DNA from: Candidatus Mediterraneibacter faecavium
Lineage (GTDB): Bacteria > Bacillota > Clostridia > Lachnospirales > Lachnospiraceae
NCBI GenBank assembly: GCA_019119995.1
Contig: DWVY01000056.1
Location: 1-64,000 of the forward strand
Length of the DNA: 64,000 nt
Direction: 5' to 3'
A program made the translations under genes and the position numbers. Shown in pieces: positions 42,129 to 51,829 of this stretch (its first letter is position 1; each line of letters starts with the position of its first letter). The notes beneath the pieces are model-generated. The model did no database searches and had not been told where the DNA came from. It was given only the letters and a program-made list of their open reading frames with translations.

Positions 42129-42393
42129 TGTACAGCACCTCAACTTACTTAGATTTTCAAAAATATTCAACGCTGTCAGTATACCATAAAACAAGCCGAA
42201 AAAACAACTCTTCGCTGTAAAACAGGAATAAAATATGTTAAACTGATGAGGCAGATGAGTACGTCAGGCTTGACGAACAAAGAAAAAAATGGCAATCTTT
42301 AATGAGGGATGAAGACCCCGAAAACAGATAACAGTACCGGCGCGGCAAAATGACATCCGCTGTGCCGGCGCAGTGACAACAGGAGCAGAATTT

Positions 42394-44043
42394 ATGAGCA
42401 GAGATAAAAATAGAAAAGTATATGTCGTAGGGCATAAGAATCCGGACACAGACTCGATCTGTTCGGCAATCGCTTATGCAGCTTTGAAGACAAAGATCAC
42501 AGGGATACACCACGAACCGAGAAGGGCAGGGCAGTTAAATGAGGAAACCCAGTATGTGCTGGAGCACTTCGGAGTAAAAGCCCCAAGACTGCTGTCCGAC
42601 TTACGGGAGCAGATCAAGGATGTAGAACTAAAAGAGGTGGACGGCTTAAAGAGCAGCGTATCCATCCGCACGGCATGGGAGAAGATGCAGGAGTCCAATA
42701 TACATACCCTGCCTGTGACAAGGGACGGGAAGCTGGAAGGCGTTATCACGATCGGGGATATCGCAAAGACTTACATGGAAGTGTACGACAGCACGATCCT
42801 TTCCAAAGCGAGGACGCAGTACCGCAATATCGCCCGCGCGGTAGACGGCGAGGTGCTTACCGGAAACGAACACAGCTATCTGCTGAAAGGAAAGGTCGTG
42901 ATCGCCGCATCCAGCAGGATCCTCATGTCAGATTTTATCAATAAGGACGACCTGGTTATCATGGGAGACCGCAAGGATGCACAGCAGTGTGCGATCGATG
43001 TAGATGCAAGCTGTATGGTAGTCTGCCAGAATGCGCCTGTATCCGATAAGATCATTCAGCAGGCGCAGGAAAAAGAAATCGTGATCATACGGACGCCCCA
43101 CGATACGTTTACCGCAGCGCAGCATATCAACCAGAGTATCCCTGTGAAGTACTTCATGACAAAGTCGAATCTGGTGACATTCAAACTGAAAGACTACGTG
43201 GACGACGTGAAAGAAGTTATGGCGCGTAAAAGGTTCCGTGATTTCCCGATCGTTGACAATAAAGGAAAGTTCCTGGGGCTCATTTCCAGACGCCGTCTTT
43301 TAAATGTAAAGAAGAAACAGGTGATCCTTGTAGATCACAATGAGAAGAACCAGGCAGTTGACGGCGTGGAAGAAGCGGAAGTGCTTGAGATCATCGACCA
43401 CCACAGACTGAGCAGCATCGAGACGATGGGACCGGTATTTTTCCGCAACCAGCCGGTGGGATGTACTGCTACGATCGTCTACCAGATGTATCAGGAAGCC
43501 GGAGTAGAACCGGATCCGGTCAATGCGGCGCTGCTGTGCTCGGCGATCATTTCGGATACCCTGATGTTCCGCTCGCCGACATGCACGCCTCTGGACGAGG
43601 ATACTGCGAGGAAGCTTGCAGAAATCGCAGGGGTAGAGGTTGAAAATCTGGCACAGGAGATGTTCAATGCCGGAAGTAACTTAAAAGGAAAGAGCGCGGA
43701 AGAGATCTGCTTCCTCGACTTTAAACAGTTTACGGTCAACGATACAGTGTTCGGCGTCGGGCAGGTCAACTCCATGAGTGCGGATGAACTCAAAGAGATC
43801 CGGAAGATCGTGCAGCCCCATCTTGAGAAAGCACGCAGCAACCACGGGCTCAATATGATCTTCTTCATGCTGACCAATATTATTACCGAATCCTCCGAGC
43901 TTCTCTGCTGCGGGCCGGAGGCAAGAGAGAAGATCTTAAGCGCATATGATCTGCCGGAGGATACGGAGACGATCATGCTGAGAGGCGTGGTGTCAAGGAA
44001 GAAACAGCTTGTCCCGACGCTGGTGGGAGCGCTGCAGCAATAA
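42394..44043 (+). CDS. ppaC: Manganese-dependent inorganic pyrophosphatase with CBS/DRTGG insert
   Basis: This 549-aa family II pyrophosphatase has an N-terminal DHH domain with VVGHKNPDTDS. An insert of about 250 residues carries CBS domains (IHTLPVTRDGKLEGVITIGD and FRDFPIVDNKGKFLGLISRR) around a DRTGG domain. Then come EIIDHHRLSS and the C-terminal DHHA2 domain. CBS inserts bind adenine nucleotides and tune activity, so it is regulated by energy charge. It starts at 42394 with AGGAGC upstream, not at 42373. The gap from 42195 contains small hairpins but no riboswitch I recognise. Confidence 0.95.
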   Translation: MSRDKNRKVYVVGHKNPDTDSICSAIAYAALKTKITGIHHEPRRAGQLNEETQYVLEHFGVKAPRLLSDLREQIKDVELKEVDGLKSSVSIRTAWEKMQESNIHTLPVTRDGKLEGVITIGDIAKTYMEVYDSTILSKARTQYRNIARAVDGEVLTGNEHSYLLKGKVVIAASSRILMSDFINKDDLVIMGDRKDAQQCAIDVDASCMVVCQNAPVSDKIIQQAQEKEIVIIRTPHDTFTAAQHINQSIPVKYFMTKSNLVTFKLKDYVDDVKEVMARKRFRDFPIVDNKGKFLGLISRRRLLNVKKKQVILVDHNEKNQAVDGVEEAEVLEIIDHHRLSSIETMGPVFFRNQPVGCTATIVYQMYQEAGVEPDPVNAALLCSAIISDTLMFRSPTCTPLDEDTARKLAEIAGVEVENLAQEMFNAGSNLKGKSAEEICFLDFKQFTVNDTVFGVGQVNSMSADELKEIRKIVQPHLEKARSNHGLNMIFFMLTNIITESSELLCCGPEAREKILSAYDLPEDTETIMLRGVVSRKKQLVPTLVGALQQ

Positions 44044-44112
44044 AGGACGGGGCGGAAGCGCGCATTGCCGCCGGATGAGAGCACTGTATAAAAGGAGAAT
44101 CAGTAAAAAAGT

Positions 44113-44823
44113 ATGGCAAAACAGACATGGAAACCGGGAAATATGATCTACCCCCTGCCCGCTGTTATGGTGAGTACGGCGGACAGAGAGGGCGGCAGCA
44201 ATATACTGACGGTCGCGTGGACGGGAACTGTGTGTACCAATCCGCCGATGGCGTATATATCCGTCCGTCCGGAGCGGTATTCTTATCATATGATCAAAGA
44301 GAGCGGAGAGTTCGTCATCAACCTGACTACAAAGCAGCTTGCCCGTGCCACGGACTACTGCGGCGTCCGCTCGGGCAGGGACGTGGATAAATGGAAAGAG
44401 TGCCGGCTGACAAAAGGAGGCGCATCGTCTTTGAAATATGCGCCTGTGATCGAAGAGGCTCCCGTCAATATTGAATGTAAGGTGAAAAGCATTCAGGAGC
44501 TGGGAAGCCATCATATGTTCCTGGCGGAGGTGACAGCAGTTCAGGTGGACGAGGCATATATGGATGAAAAGGGAAAATTCGACCTGAACCGTACCGGACT
44601 GATCGCGTACTCCCATGGGGAATATCTTGATCTGGGTAAGAAACTCGGGACGTTCGGGTACAGCGTGCGTAAGAAACAGGACGCACGGAAACCAAAAGCG
44701 GCGGGCAGCAAAAAAGCAAATGCTAAAAATGCGGATGGCAAAAAGGCAAATGCCAGAAATGCGGCCGGCGGAAAAGCTTCGGGGAAGAAACGCGCGATGA
44801 CGCAGAGAAAGGCGGGCAGATGA
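44113..44823 (+). CDS. Flavin reductase family protein with Lys/Ala-rich C-terminal tail
   Basis: This 236-aa protein has a flavin-reductase-like split barrel in residues 1-185: PLPAVMVSTADREGGSNILT, ISVRPERYSYHMIKESGEFV, and CKVKSIQELGSHHMFLAEV. Members bind FMN and reduce flavin or act as flavoproteins. Residues from about 190 form a basic low-complexity tail with near-repeats of KKANAKNADG, highly positive (about pH-independent), which may bind nucleic acid or acidic partners. It overlaps the threonine aldolase gene at ATGATG. Confidence 0.88.
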   Translation: MAKQTWKPGNMIYPLPAVMVSTADREGGSNILTVAWTGTVCTNPPMAYISVRPERYSYHMIKESGEFVINLTTKQLARATDYCGVRSGRDVDKWKECRLTKGGASSLKYAPVIEEAPVNIECKVKSIQELGSHHMFLAEVTAVQVDEAYMDEKGKFDLNRTGLIAYSHGEYLDLGKKLGTFGYSVRKKQDARKPKAAGSKKANAKNADGKKANARNAAGGKASGKKRAMTQRKAGR

Positions 44824-45848
44824 TGCTTTATTTTGAAAATGATTATTCCGAGGGCGCACATGAAGAGGTGTTAAAGCGCCTGATCGAGACCAATATGGAA
44901 CAGCTTCCGGGATACGGGACAGACCGGTATACGTTATCTGCAAAGGAAAAGATCTGTGCCGCCTGCGGATGTCCGGACGCAGAGGTGTATTTTCTGACCG
45001 GAGGTACGCAGACAAACCAGATCGTGATCAGCGCCATGCTGGATTCCCATGAGGGAGTGATCGCGGCGGAGACAGGGCATGTGGCTGCCCATGAGGCCGG
45101 AGCTGTCGAGTGTACCGGACATAAGGTTCTTACATTGCCCCAGACAGGCGGGAAAATATCTGCGTCAGATCTGGAAAGATATCTGAGTACCTTTTACGGG
45201 GATGAAAACCATGAACATATGGTATTTCCGGGAATGGTCTATATTTCCCATCCTACAGAGTACGGTACTTTGTATACAAAAGGAGAACTGGCTGAATTAT
45301 CTGCAGTCTGCAATGAATACAGGATCCCCCTTTATCTGGACGGGGCGCGCCTCGGATATGCGCTTGCCGCGGCGGACACGGATGTGACGCTTGAGGATGT
45401 TGCGGAATACTGCGACGTGTTCTATATCGGCGGAACGAAAGTCGGAGCGCTCTGCGGGGAAGCCGTCGTCTTCCCGAAGGAGAATACGCCGCGGCATTTT
45501 GTCACAAAGATAAAGCAGCGAGGGGCGCTTCTCGCAAAAGGCAGGCTGACAGGCGTACAGTTTGACGCGCTCTTTACCGATGAGCTATATCTGAAGATCG
45601 GGAAAAACGCAATAGACACTGCAAATGAGTTGAAACAGGTGCTGAGAGAAAAAGGATACGAATTTTTTATTGATTCACCTACAAATCAGATCTTTGTGGT
45701 GCTGGAAGATACCCAGATGGAGAGACTAAAAGAAAATGTGGCGTTCAGCTACTGGGAAAAGAAAGATGCCGCCCATACGGTCGTGCGGTTTGCGACGAGC
45801 TGGGCGACGAAAATGGAAGATGTGAAAAAACTGGCTGCGCTCCTTTAG
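44820..45848 (+). CDS. Threonine aldolase-family PLP lyase
   Basis: This 342-aa fold-type I enzyme has ENDYSEGAHEEVLKRL, TGGTQTNQIVISAML, GETGHVAAHEAGAVE-type segments, and DGARLGYAL with the cofactor Asp. The PLP lysine is K207 in IGGTKVGALCGEA. It likely cleaves L-threonine or allo-threonine to glycine and acetaldehyde; related lyases act on other beta-hydroxy amino acids. Start overlap with the flavin reductase gene indicates translational coupling, though a joint pathway is not obvious. The terminator overlaps its last codons. Confidence 0.92.
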   Translation: MMLYFENDYSEGAHEEVLKRLIETNMEQLPGYGTDRYTLSAKEKICAACGCPDAEVYFLTGGTQTNQIVISAMLDSHEGVIAAETGHVAAHEAGAVECTGHKVLTLPQTGGKISASDLERYLSTFYGDENHEHMVFPGMVYISHPTEYGTLYTKGELAELSAVCNEYRIPLYLDGARLGYALAAADTDVTLEDVAEYCDVFYIGGTKVGALCGEAVVFPKENTPRHFVTKIKQRGALLAKGRLTGVQFDALFTDELYLKIGKNAIDTANELKQVLREKGYEFFIDSPTNQIFVVLEDTQMERLKENVAFSYWEKKDAAHTVVRFATSWATKMEDVKKLAALL

Positions 45849-45864
45849 CGGGAACGCAGCCTTT
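45833..45864. terminator. Bidirectional terminator overlapping the threonine aldolase stop
   Basis: GGCTGCG at 45833-45839 pairs with CGCAGCC at 45855-45861, followed by TTT. It separates converging genes and includes the TAG stop in its loop. Confidence 0.65.
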
Positions 45865-45867
45865 CTG

Positions 45868-46908
45868 TTACTGCATATTATCTGTATCCTCCAGAGGGAA
45901 AGTGACACTCCAGTTTCCCTCTATAGAACCGGATGAAGTGGTGAATCCTCCATACAGATCATATCCGCCAAGTGTTTCGGCAGAAATTTCGGTAAAGATA
46001 TAATCTTCATAGCTGCTTTCACCTGCGTCATCAAAAAATGAGACAGAACCATCGGCGCTGATCGTCTCGCCAGTCTCTTTGTTTATCAGGGCAATCATGC
46101 CGTGATTATCCGTCTTCAAAATATCTTTATAATAAACCTGGATATGGAGATATTTGTCAACATATCCGATACCTGTCAGAGAAACTCCGTCGACAGGCGA
46201 ACAGATAGTGCCGGACGGTTTGAGAACCGTCGGAAGATCCTGCTTGGCAGATCCTTCGTACTTCTCTATAAATTCCGATCCGCTGATACCGCGCGGATCA
46301 ACTCTCTGGGTTGTGCTGTTAAGTTGTATGTCAGACAGATTTATTTTATTGAGGATTCCCTCATATGTTTTCTTATTGCTCAAAATTTCCCGGAGAGAAA
46401 ATGTCAGCTTATCTCCGGTAATATCCCGATCATCCCACTGCTCGACCGTGACCAGGAATTCGGCGGTATGGGTGTCAGGATCATAGCCGGATAAGATGCA
46501 GTGACTTGAGCAGTCAAATGGAGTATTGATCTGGTAACTGTCAAAAAGGTCAATTGTTTCATCAAATTTCGTTCCTTCCAGATCCTGTATTGAAATATAG
46601 ATTTCAGCAATATTTTCATGTATATATGCCGCCGACACTTCCATCCGGATACCGTTGTCTTCGCATGATAACTGCACCGGTTTGAAGAACTGCGCCGCAG
46701 CAGGGGAGACAGCGTACAACATATCATAAAATGCAGGCATTGAAGCAGCCATTATAGGAACAGCGAGACTGAATATGAGACAAAGGCAGGCTGCCGCGGC
46801 ACACCATTTTTTCAGTCTGATTCTTTTTGGCACGGACTTTTTGTCCGCTGCCAGAATATATTCCGGATCTATCAGATCCATTTTATTAAGCAGTTCATTT
46901 CCTCTCAT
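45868..46908 (-). CDS. Membrane-anchored anti-sigma-like protein (DUF4179-type)
   Basis: This 346-aa protein has a short cytoplasmic N-terminus (MRGNELLNKMDLIDPEYIL), a single membrane helix near residues 33-55 (AAACLCLIFSLAVPIMAA), and a large outside domain of beta-rich sequence with DDNGIRMEVSAAYIHENI-like strands. This is the usual layout of anti-sigma partners in Clostridia. It overlaps the ECF sigma gene by four bases (ATGA), so the stoichiometry is coupled. It probably holds the sigma factor at the membrane until an extracellular signal is sensed. Confidence 0.82.
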   Translation of the reverse strand: MRGNELLNKMDLIDPEYILAADKKSVPKRIRLKKWCAAAACLCLIFSLAVPIMAASMPAFYDMLYAVSPAAAQFFKPVQLSCEDNGIRMEVSAAYIHENIAEIYISIQDLEGTKFDETIDLFDSYQINTPFDCSSHCILSGYDPDTHTAEFLVTVEQWDDRDITGDKLTFSLREILSNKKTYEGILNKINLSDIQLNSTTQRVDPRGISGSEFIEKYEGSAKQDLPTVLKPSGTICSPVDGVSLTGIGYVDKYLHIQVYYKDILKTDNHGMIALINKETGETISADGSVSFFDDAGESSYEDYIFTEISAETLGGYDLYGGFTTSSGSIEGNWSVTFPLEDTDNMQ

Positions 46909-47465
46909 AGAATGTAACCCTCCTTTTCAAGATAGTTACGAAGCCGGCTGCGGCTTCGATAAAGCATGGTTTTTACTTTGCTCTCAGACAGCGAAAAACG
47001 TCCGGCAATGTCTGAGATGGAATCCAGATACCAGTATCGGCGTATAAAAACATTTCTTTTTTCTTCGCTGAGTGTGCTGAGGAATCCGTTGATTGCCTGT
47101 CCGAAAGCGATATCATCTATCCGGCATTCCATGTCATCTGGAGCAGGAATACATTGCTCCATCTCTGCGCTGAGCTCAGATATAAATGCGCGGCGCTTCA
47201 GACGGCTGCGCTTCCGGCAGAAGTCCAGAGAAATGTGGCGGGTAATCCGGGCAAGGTAAGCATACAGATAATTCCGCGGCTCATGAGGCGGGATTGAATT
47301 CCACGCTTCCAGATAGGTGTCATTTTCACATTCTTCTGCTGTCAGGCGGTCTTTTACTATGCCATAAGCCAGAGCACGTAAATGGTCTCCATATTTTCTG
47401 GAAGTATGTTTAACGGCCGCTTCATCCCGGCGCAAATACAGATCGACGATTTTATTGTCATCCAA
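46905..47465 (-). CDS. ECF-type RNA polymerase sigma factor
   Basis: This 186-aa protein has region 2 (RALAYGIVKDRLTAEECENDTYLEAW, with YLYAYLARITRHISLDFCRK) and region 4 (LSTLSEEKRNVFIRRYWY, then ISDIAGRFSLSESKVKTMLYR). It directs transcription to stress-type promoters and is likely inhibited by the coupled membrane protein at 45868. AGGGGAGGGAAG is the ribosome-binding site on the minus strand. A TGTAACC at 47531-47537 may be part of an autoregulated promoter. Targets are unknown. Confidence 0.9.
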   Translation of the reverse strand: MDDNKIVDLYLRRDEAAVKHTSRKYGDHLRALAYGIVKDRLTAEECENDTYLEAWNSIPPHEPRNYLYAYLARITRHISLDFCRKRSRLKRRAFISELSAEMEQCIPAPDDMECRIDDIAFGQAINGFLSTLSEEKRNVFIRRYWYLDSISDIAGRFSLSESKVKTMLYRSRSRLRNYLEKEGYIL

Positions 47466-47514
47466 GGTCTTCCCTCCCCTTTCTTGTGTTAATAGGCCTT
47501 TACTATAATAAGCG

Positions 47515-47537
47515 ATTATCAGAGCTTGAAGGTTACA
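47515..47537 (-). promoter_or_regulatory. Possible ECF-type promoter of the sigma operon
   Basis: The minus strand reads TGTAACC (47531-47537), similar to ECF -35 boxes, but the expected CGTC-like -10 is not clear. A weak TATAGT-type -10 lies nearby. Tentative. Confidence 0.3.
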
Positions 47538-47674
47538 TTTTTAGAAGATTATAACAACTTTTTACTTTATGTGTCCTTAATGACTAGCTATCATAAAATT
47601 AACAATAAGATGATAAGCCTCATAATAATTCATTGCTAAGGCATTAAAATATAATTAAATTCATTACTAATATA

Positions 47675-47703
47675 TTGAATGAGCAATTAAATTGCATTAT
47701 ACT
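47675..47703 (+). promoter_or_regulatory. Toxin-antitoxin promoter with palindrome in its spacer
   Basis: TTGAAT at 47675-47680, a 17-bp spacer and TATACT at 47698-47703. The spacer contains the palindrome GCAATT-A-AATTGC (47683-47695), a good candidate for antitoxin autoregulation. The 47.47-47.67 kb stretch is AT-rich with nothing else recognisable. Confidence 0.65.
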
Positions 47704-47751
47704 TTTGAGTAAGAACTAAAAAATGATTTATTTAGAGATGGAGGAATTGAT

Positions 47752-48051
47752 ATGTCCAGTACAATACAGGTAAGAGTGGATGACGAGTTAAAAGCAAAGT
47801 CGGACAGTTTGTTTAAAGATTTGGGAACAGACACAACAACGGCAATTCGCATTTTTCTCACGCAGGCAGTAGCGTATAATGGATTTCCATTTGAGATAAG
47901 GAGAAATTCAACTGTAAATAGTCCTTATACTTCTATGTCGGAGGACAGTATATTGGAAAAACTTGATGAGGCAAGGAGACATGCTGATCAGGGGCAGTGC
48001 AGACGAGCAGACAATGTTGTAGCGGATATGAGGACAAAATATGGATTATGA
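47752..48051 (+). CDS. RelB/DinJ-family antitoxin
   Basis: This 99-aa protein has an N-terminal ribbon-helix-helix: SSTIQVRVDDELKAKSDSLF, then LGTDTTTAIRIFLTQAVAYN and GFPFEIR, the DinJ/RelB pattern. The C-terminal half wraps the toxin. GGAGG lies before the ATG. The toxin gene starts inside it (11-bp overlap). As in related operons it probably represses its own promoter at the palindrome near 47689. AT-rich codons suggest acquisition by transfer. Confidence 0.92.
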   Translation: MSSTIQVRVDDELKAKSDSLFKDLGTDTTTAIRIFLTQAVAYNGFPFEIRRNSTVNSPYTSMSEDSILEKLDEARRHADQGQCRRADNVVADMRTKYGL

Positions 48052-48355
48052 AGTAATTTTGACGACGGATGCTGAAAACGACTTGAATGAGTTTTTAGAA
48101 TATTTGTTGTTTGAAAAGCAAAGCGAGCAGGCAGCAAAGAACCTGCTGGATGATTTTGAACAGACAATGCAAACTCTCCAAATGGTTGCAGGAAGTTTGA
48201 AAGATTGTGAAAATCCAAGATTACGCGAAAGAGGATATAAAAGAATCGATTTTATTTCACACAGATATTTTATGCTTTATCGTATTGAAGGCAATAAGGC
48301 AATAATTGACAGTATTTTTCATGAACTGCAGGATTATGAGAATAGAATAAACTGA
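48041..48355 (+). CDS. RelE/ParE-superfamily toxin
   Basis: This 104-aa protein has the superfamily pattern: YEVILTTDAENDLNEFLEYL at the N-terminus and a C-terminal basic strand GYKRIDFISHRYFMLYRIEG followed by AIIDSIFHEL. RelE members cut mRNA on the ribosome and ParE members poison gyrase; the sequence does not decide which. It overlaps the antitoxin gene, so the pair is made together and looks intact. Confidence 0.88.
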   Translation: MDYEVILTTDAENDLNEFLEYLLFEKQSEQAAKNLLDDFEQTMQTLQMVAGSLKDCENPRLRERGYKRIDFISHRYFMLYRIEGNKAIIDSIFHELQDYENRIN

Positions 48356-48421
48356 TATTTCCTGTATATTTATACCTCGCATCGGAGACAATAATTCCGA
48401 TATGTAAATGAATCATGGAAA

Positions 48422-49779
<1,358 letters not shown>

Positions 49780-49801
49780 AAGTATTCGAGACAGCGTAAA
49801 T

Positions 49802-49861
49802 GGAAAGGCAGCGGACTGAAGCCGGGGGATGCTCCCAAGGGATCAGTACGCTGCCTTTTCC
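49802..49861. terminator. Bidirectional terminator after enolase
   Basis: GGAAAGGCAGCG at 49802-49813 pairs with CGCTGCCTTTTCC near 49849-49861; runs of A and T flank it. It separates enolase from the converging AAA/nuclease gene. Confidence 0.75.
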
Positions 49862-49906
49862 GCTTTCTTTTTGATCTCTGCTTTCTTCTTATTCCTGCAA
49901 GACCGG

Positions 49907-51622
49907 TTACAGGGAATCCCGGAGTTTTACCATACATTTCTTCCCATGACACGCGATCCCGTATTCCAGGATCGTTTCCATTCCGTCATCGCGGAGCATA
50001 GTTGTATAATCCTGCCCCCGGATCTGACTGAGGGCTTCATCACATTTCCGGTCAAGGTCTCCGCTCTCAGAGTATTTCACTTCTATAACGATCCCGACTT
50101 TCCTCTCATCAATCTCCACCAGGATATCGCTGTACCCTGTTCCGGATTCCCGGTTGGATATGACATACCAGGAATCTTTAAAGCCGAGCAGCCCAAGGAG
50201 AAGACCGTGATAAAAGTTTTCTTTCTGTTCTTTCCGCGCGGCCGAATCGCGTACGCTGATCGTTTTTCGCAGATATTCATTGAACCGGTTCTCCGCCTCT
50301 GCGGCGTCGCCTTCCTGAAATGCCAGACAGAATGCGCCAAGTGCGGTTCCGTCTTTGCGGGCGGTATCAAGAAACCATGTGCTGATCTGCTCGGTAAAGA
50401 TATCCTGTATCTCGCGGTTTGGAATGGCGAGGGTCAGTTCTTTCCCTTCCGGTCTGCCCCGCTGCGTCAGGTATCCTGTGGTAAAGAGAACACTCCACAT
50501 ATTATCAGTGGAAGAATACAGATCCTTGTATGTCAGTTCCTGATTTATCGCCTTCGTCACTGTACTGCCGGATATCAGGTCTTCAATTTCTTTTTTTGTC
50601 ATACCCCGCGCCTGTTCCAGAAAATGCCGGATCACATCGTTGCTGCTTGTATTTTTCCAGTAGTCCTCGGGAAGCGCATGGTCATCCGCCCGCAGTTTAT
50701 CACAGTAGCAGATCACATCCCAGGGGCAGTAGACGTCGATGTCCCCGAAATGATATCCGTCATACCATTCCCGGATCGTTTCATAATGGCGGGACAGCCC
50801 GTAATAATCCAGAAGTTCCCGGACTTCGCTGTCAGTAAACCCGAAATATTCGTCAAAACGGACGTCAGTGACGGAGAGGACTTTGATATTATTAAGACCT
50901 GTGAAGATGCTTTCCTTTGCCACGCGCAGACAGCCGGTCATGACCGCAAAATAGAGGCTGCTGTTTGTCTTGAGAACCCGGCTGAACATACTGCGGATCA
51001 GTGATACCATCTGATCGTAATAACCGTTTTCATTAGCCTTTGCCAGAGGCACATCGTATTCATCGATCAGAACGATCACCTTTTTGCCGTAATGCTTATG
51101 GAGGAGAGCAGAGAGGGTCAGGAGGCTGCCGGAGAGCACTTCCTCTGACATCAGGAACTCTCCCTGATCATCCGTATGGATCAGGCCGTTGTATCTCCTT
51201 TTTTCCGTATCGGAAAGCGCCTCGCTCTGCGCCAGAAATTCAAAGCGGAGCGCCTCGTTTCCTATGATCGAACACATTCTGGATCTGGCAGAGATAAAAT
51301 CATCTGCCTCCACATCTTTCAGCGAAACAGAGACAACCGGAAACTGCCCCTGATATTCCCGACACAATTCTGTTTCCTCTGCGATGTCAAGACCCTCAAA
51401 CAGTCCGGCATCACTTCCCAGTTCAAAGAAACTTTTCAGCATACTCATATTCAGAGATTTTCCGAAACGTCTCGGGCGGGTAAAAAGATTTACTTCTCCC
51501 CAGTTATTCAGAAGTTCACGGAGCAGACCAGTCTTATCGATATAGTAAAAATCATCTCTTCGTATCTTTTCAAAATTTTCAATCCCGATTGGAAGTTTTT
51601 TCTTATCTGTATTCTCAGTCAT
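49907..51622 (-). CDS. AAA-ATPase-like protein with C-terminal PD-(D/E)XK nuclease domain
   Basis: This 571-aa protein starts with LPIGIENFEKIRRDDFYYID and a P-loop-like RPRRFGKSLNMSML, then Walker B-like VIVLIDEYDVPL. The C-terminal 100 residues carry SDILVEIDERKVGIVIEVKY, the D...ExK core of a PD-(D/E)XK nuclease fold (DUF1703 type). Such proteins occur in multiple copies in gut Firmicutes and Bacteroidetes; their role is unknown, with defence or mobile-element functions proposed. It stands alone on the minus strand. The gene is full length and looks intact. Confidence 0.88.
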   Translation of the reverse strand: MTENTDKKKLPIGIENFEKIRRDDFYYIDKTGLLRELLNNWGEVNLFTRPRRFGKSLNMSMLKSFFELGSDAGLFEGLDIAEETELCREYQGQFPVVSVSLKDVEADDFISARSRMCSIIGNEALRFEFLAQSEALSDTEKRRYNGLIHTDDQGEFLMSEEVLSGSLLTLSALLHKHYGKKVIVLIDEYDVPLAKANENGYYDQMVSLIRSMFSRVLKTNSSLYFAVMTGCLRVAKESIFTGLNNIKVLSVTDVRFDEYFGFTDSEVRELLDYYGLSRHYETIREWYDGYHFGDIDVYCPWDVICYCDKLRADDHALPEDYWKNTSSNDVIRHFLEQARGMTKKEIEDLISGSTVTKAINQELTYKDLYSSTDNMWSVLFTTGYLTQRGRPEGKELTLAIPNREIQDIFTEQISTWFLDTARKDGTALGAFCLAFQEGDAAEAENRFNEYLRKTISVRDSAARKEQKENFYHGLLLGLLGFKDSWYVISNRESGTGYSDILVEIDERKVGIVIEVKYSESGDLDRKCDEALSQIRGQDYTTMLRDDGMETILEYGIACHGKKCMVKLRDSL

Positions 51623-51755
51623 ATCGTTGACACACTCCTCTCAGAAACTTTGCTGTTATAGATTAGTTTAACGTACTTGGCTTGAAATAACAAGCAGCGC
51701 TGCCGGGATGATAAAAATTTTAAATTTATCGCTATATTATAGTCAAAATTTATAC

Positions 51756-51784
51756 TTGTCACGGCATCTGTTTGGGCGTATAAT
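51756..51784 (+). promoter_or_regulatory. Promoter of the MATE gene at 51.8 kb
   Basis: TTGTCA at 51756-51761, a 17-bp spacer and TATAAT at 51779-51784: near-consensus. A second TATAAT on the opposite strand near 51735-51740 may serve the AAA/nuclease gene. Confidence 0.7.
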
Positions 51785-51829
51785 TACCCACGGTTTACAA
51801 AGGAAAAAAGAAAGGCAGATGAAACAGAT

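Noticed and set aside
42195-42393. Leader of the pyrophosphatase gene considered as a riboswitch
   Set aside because: Only small hairpins are visible; no known manganese, c-di-GMP, purine or T-box core motif could be matched.
49829-51004. A 391-codon plus-strand frame opposite the AAA/nuclease gene
   Set aside because: Begins within the enolase terminator and has no homology; the opposite strand has clear P-loop and PD-(D/E)XK motifs.
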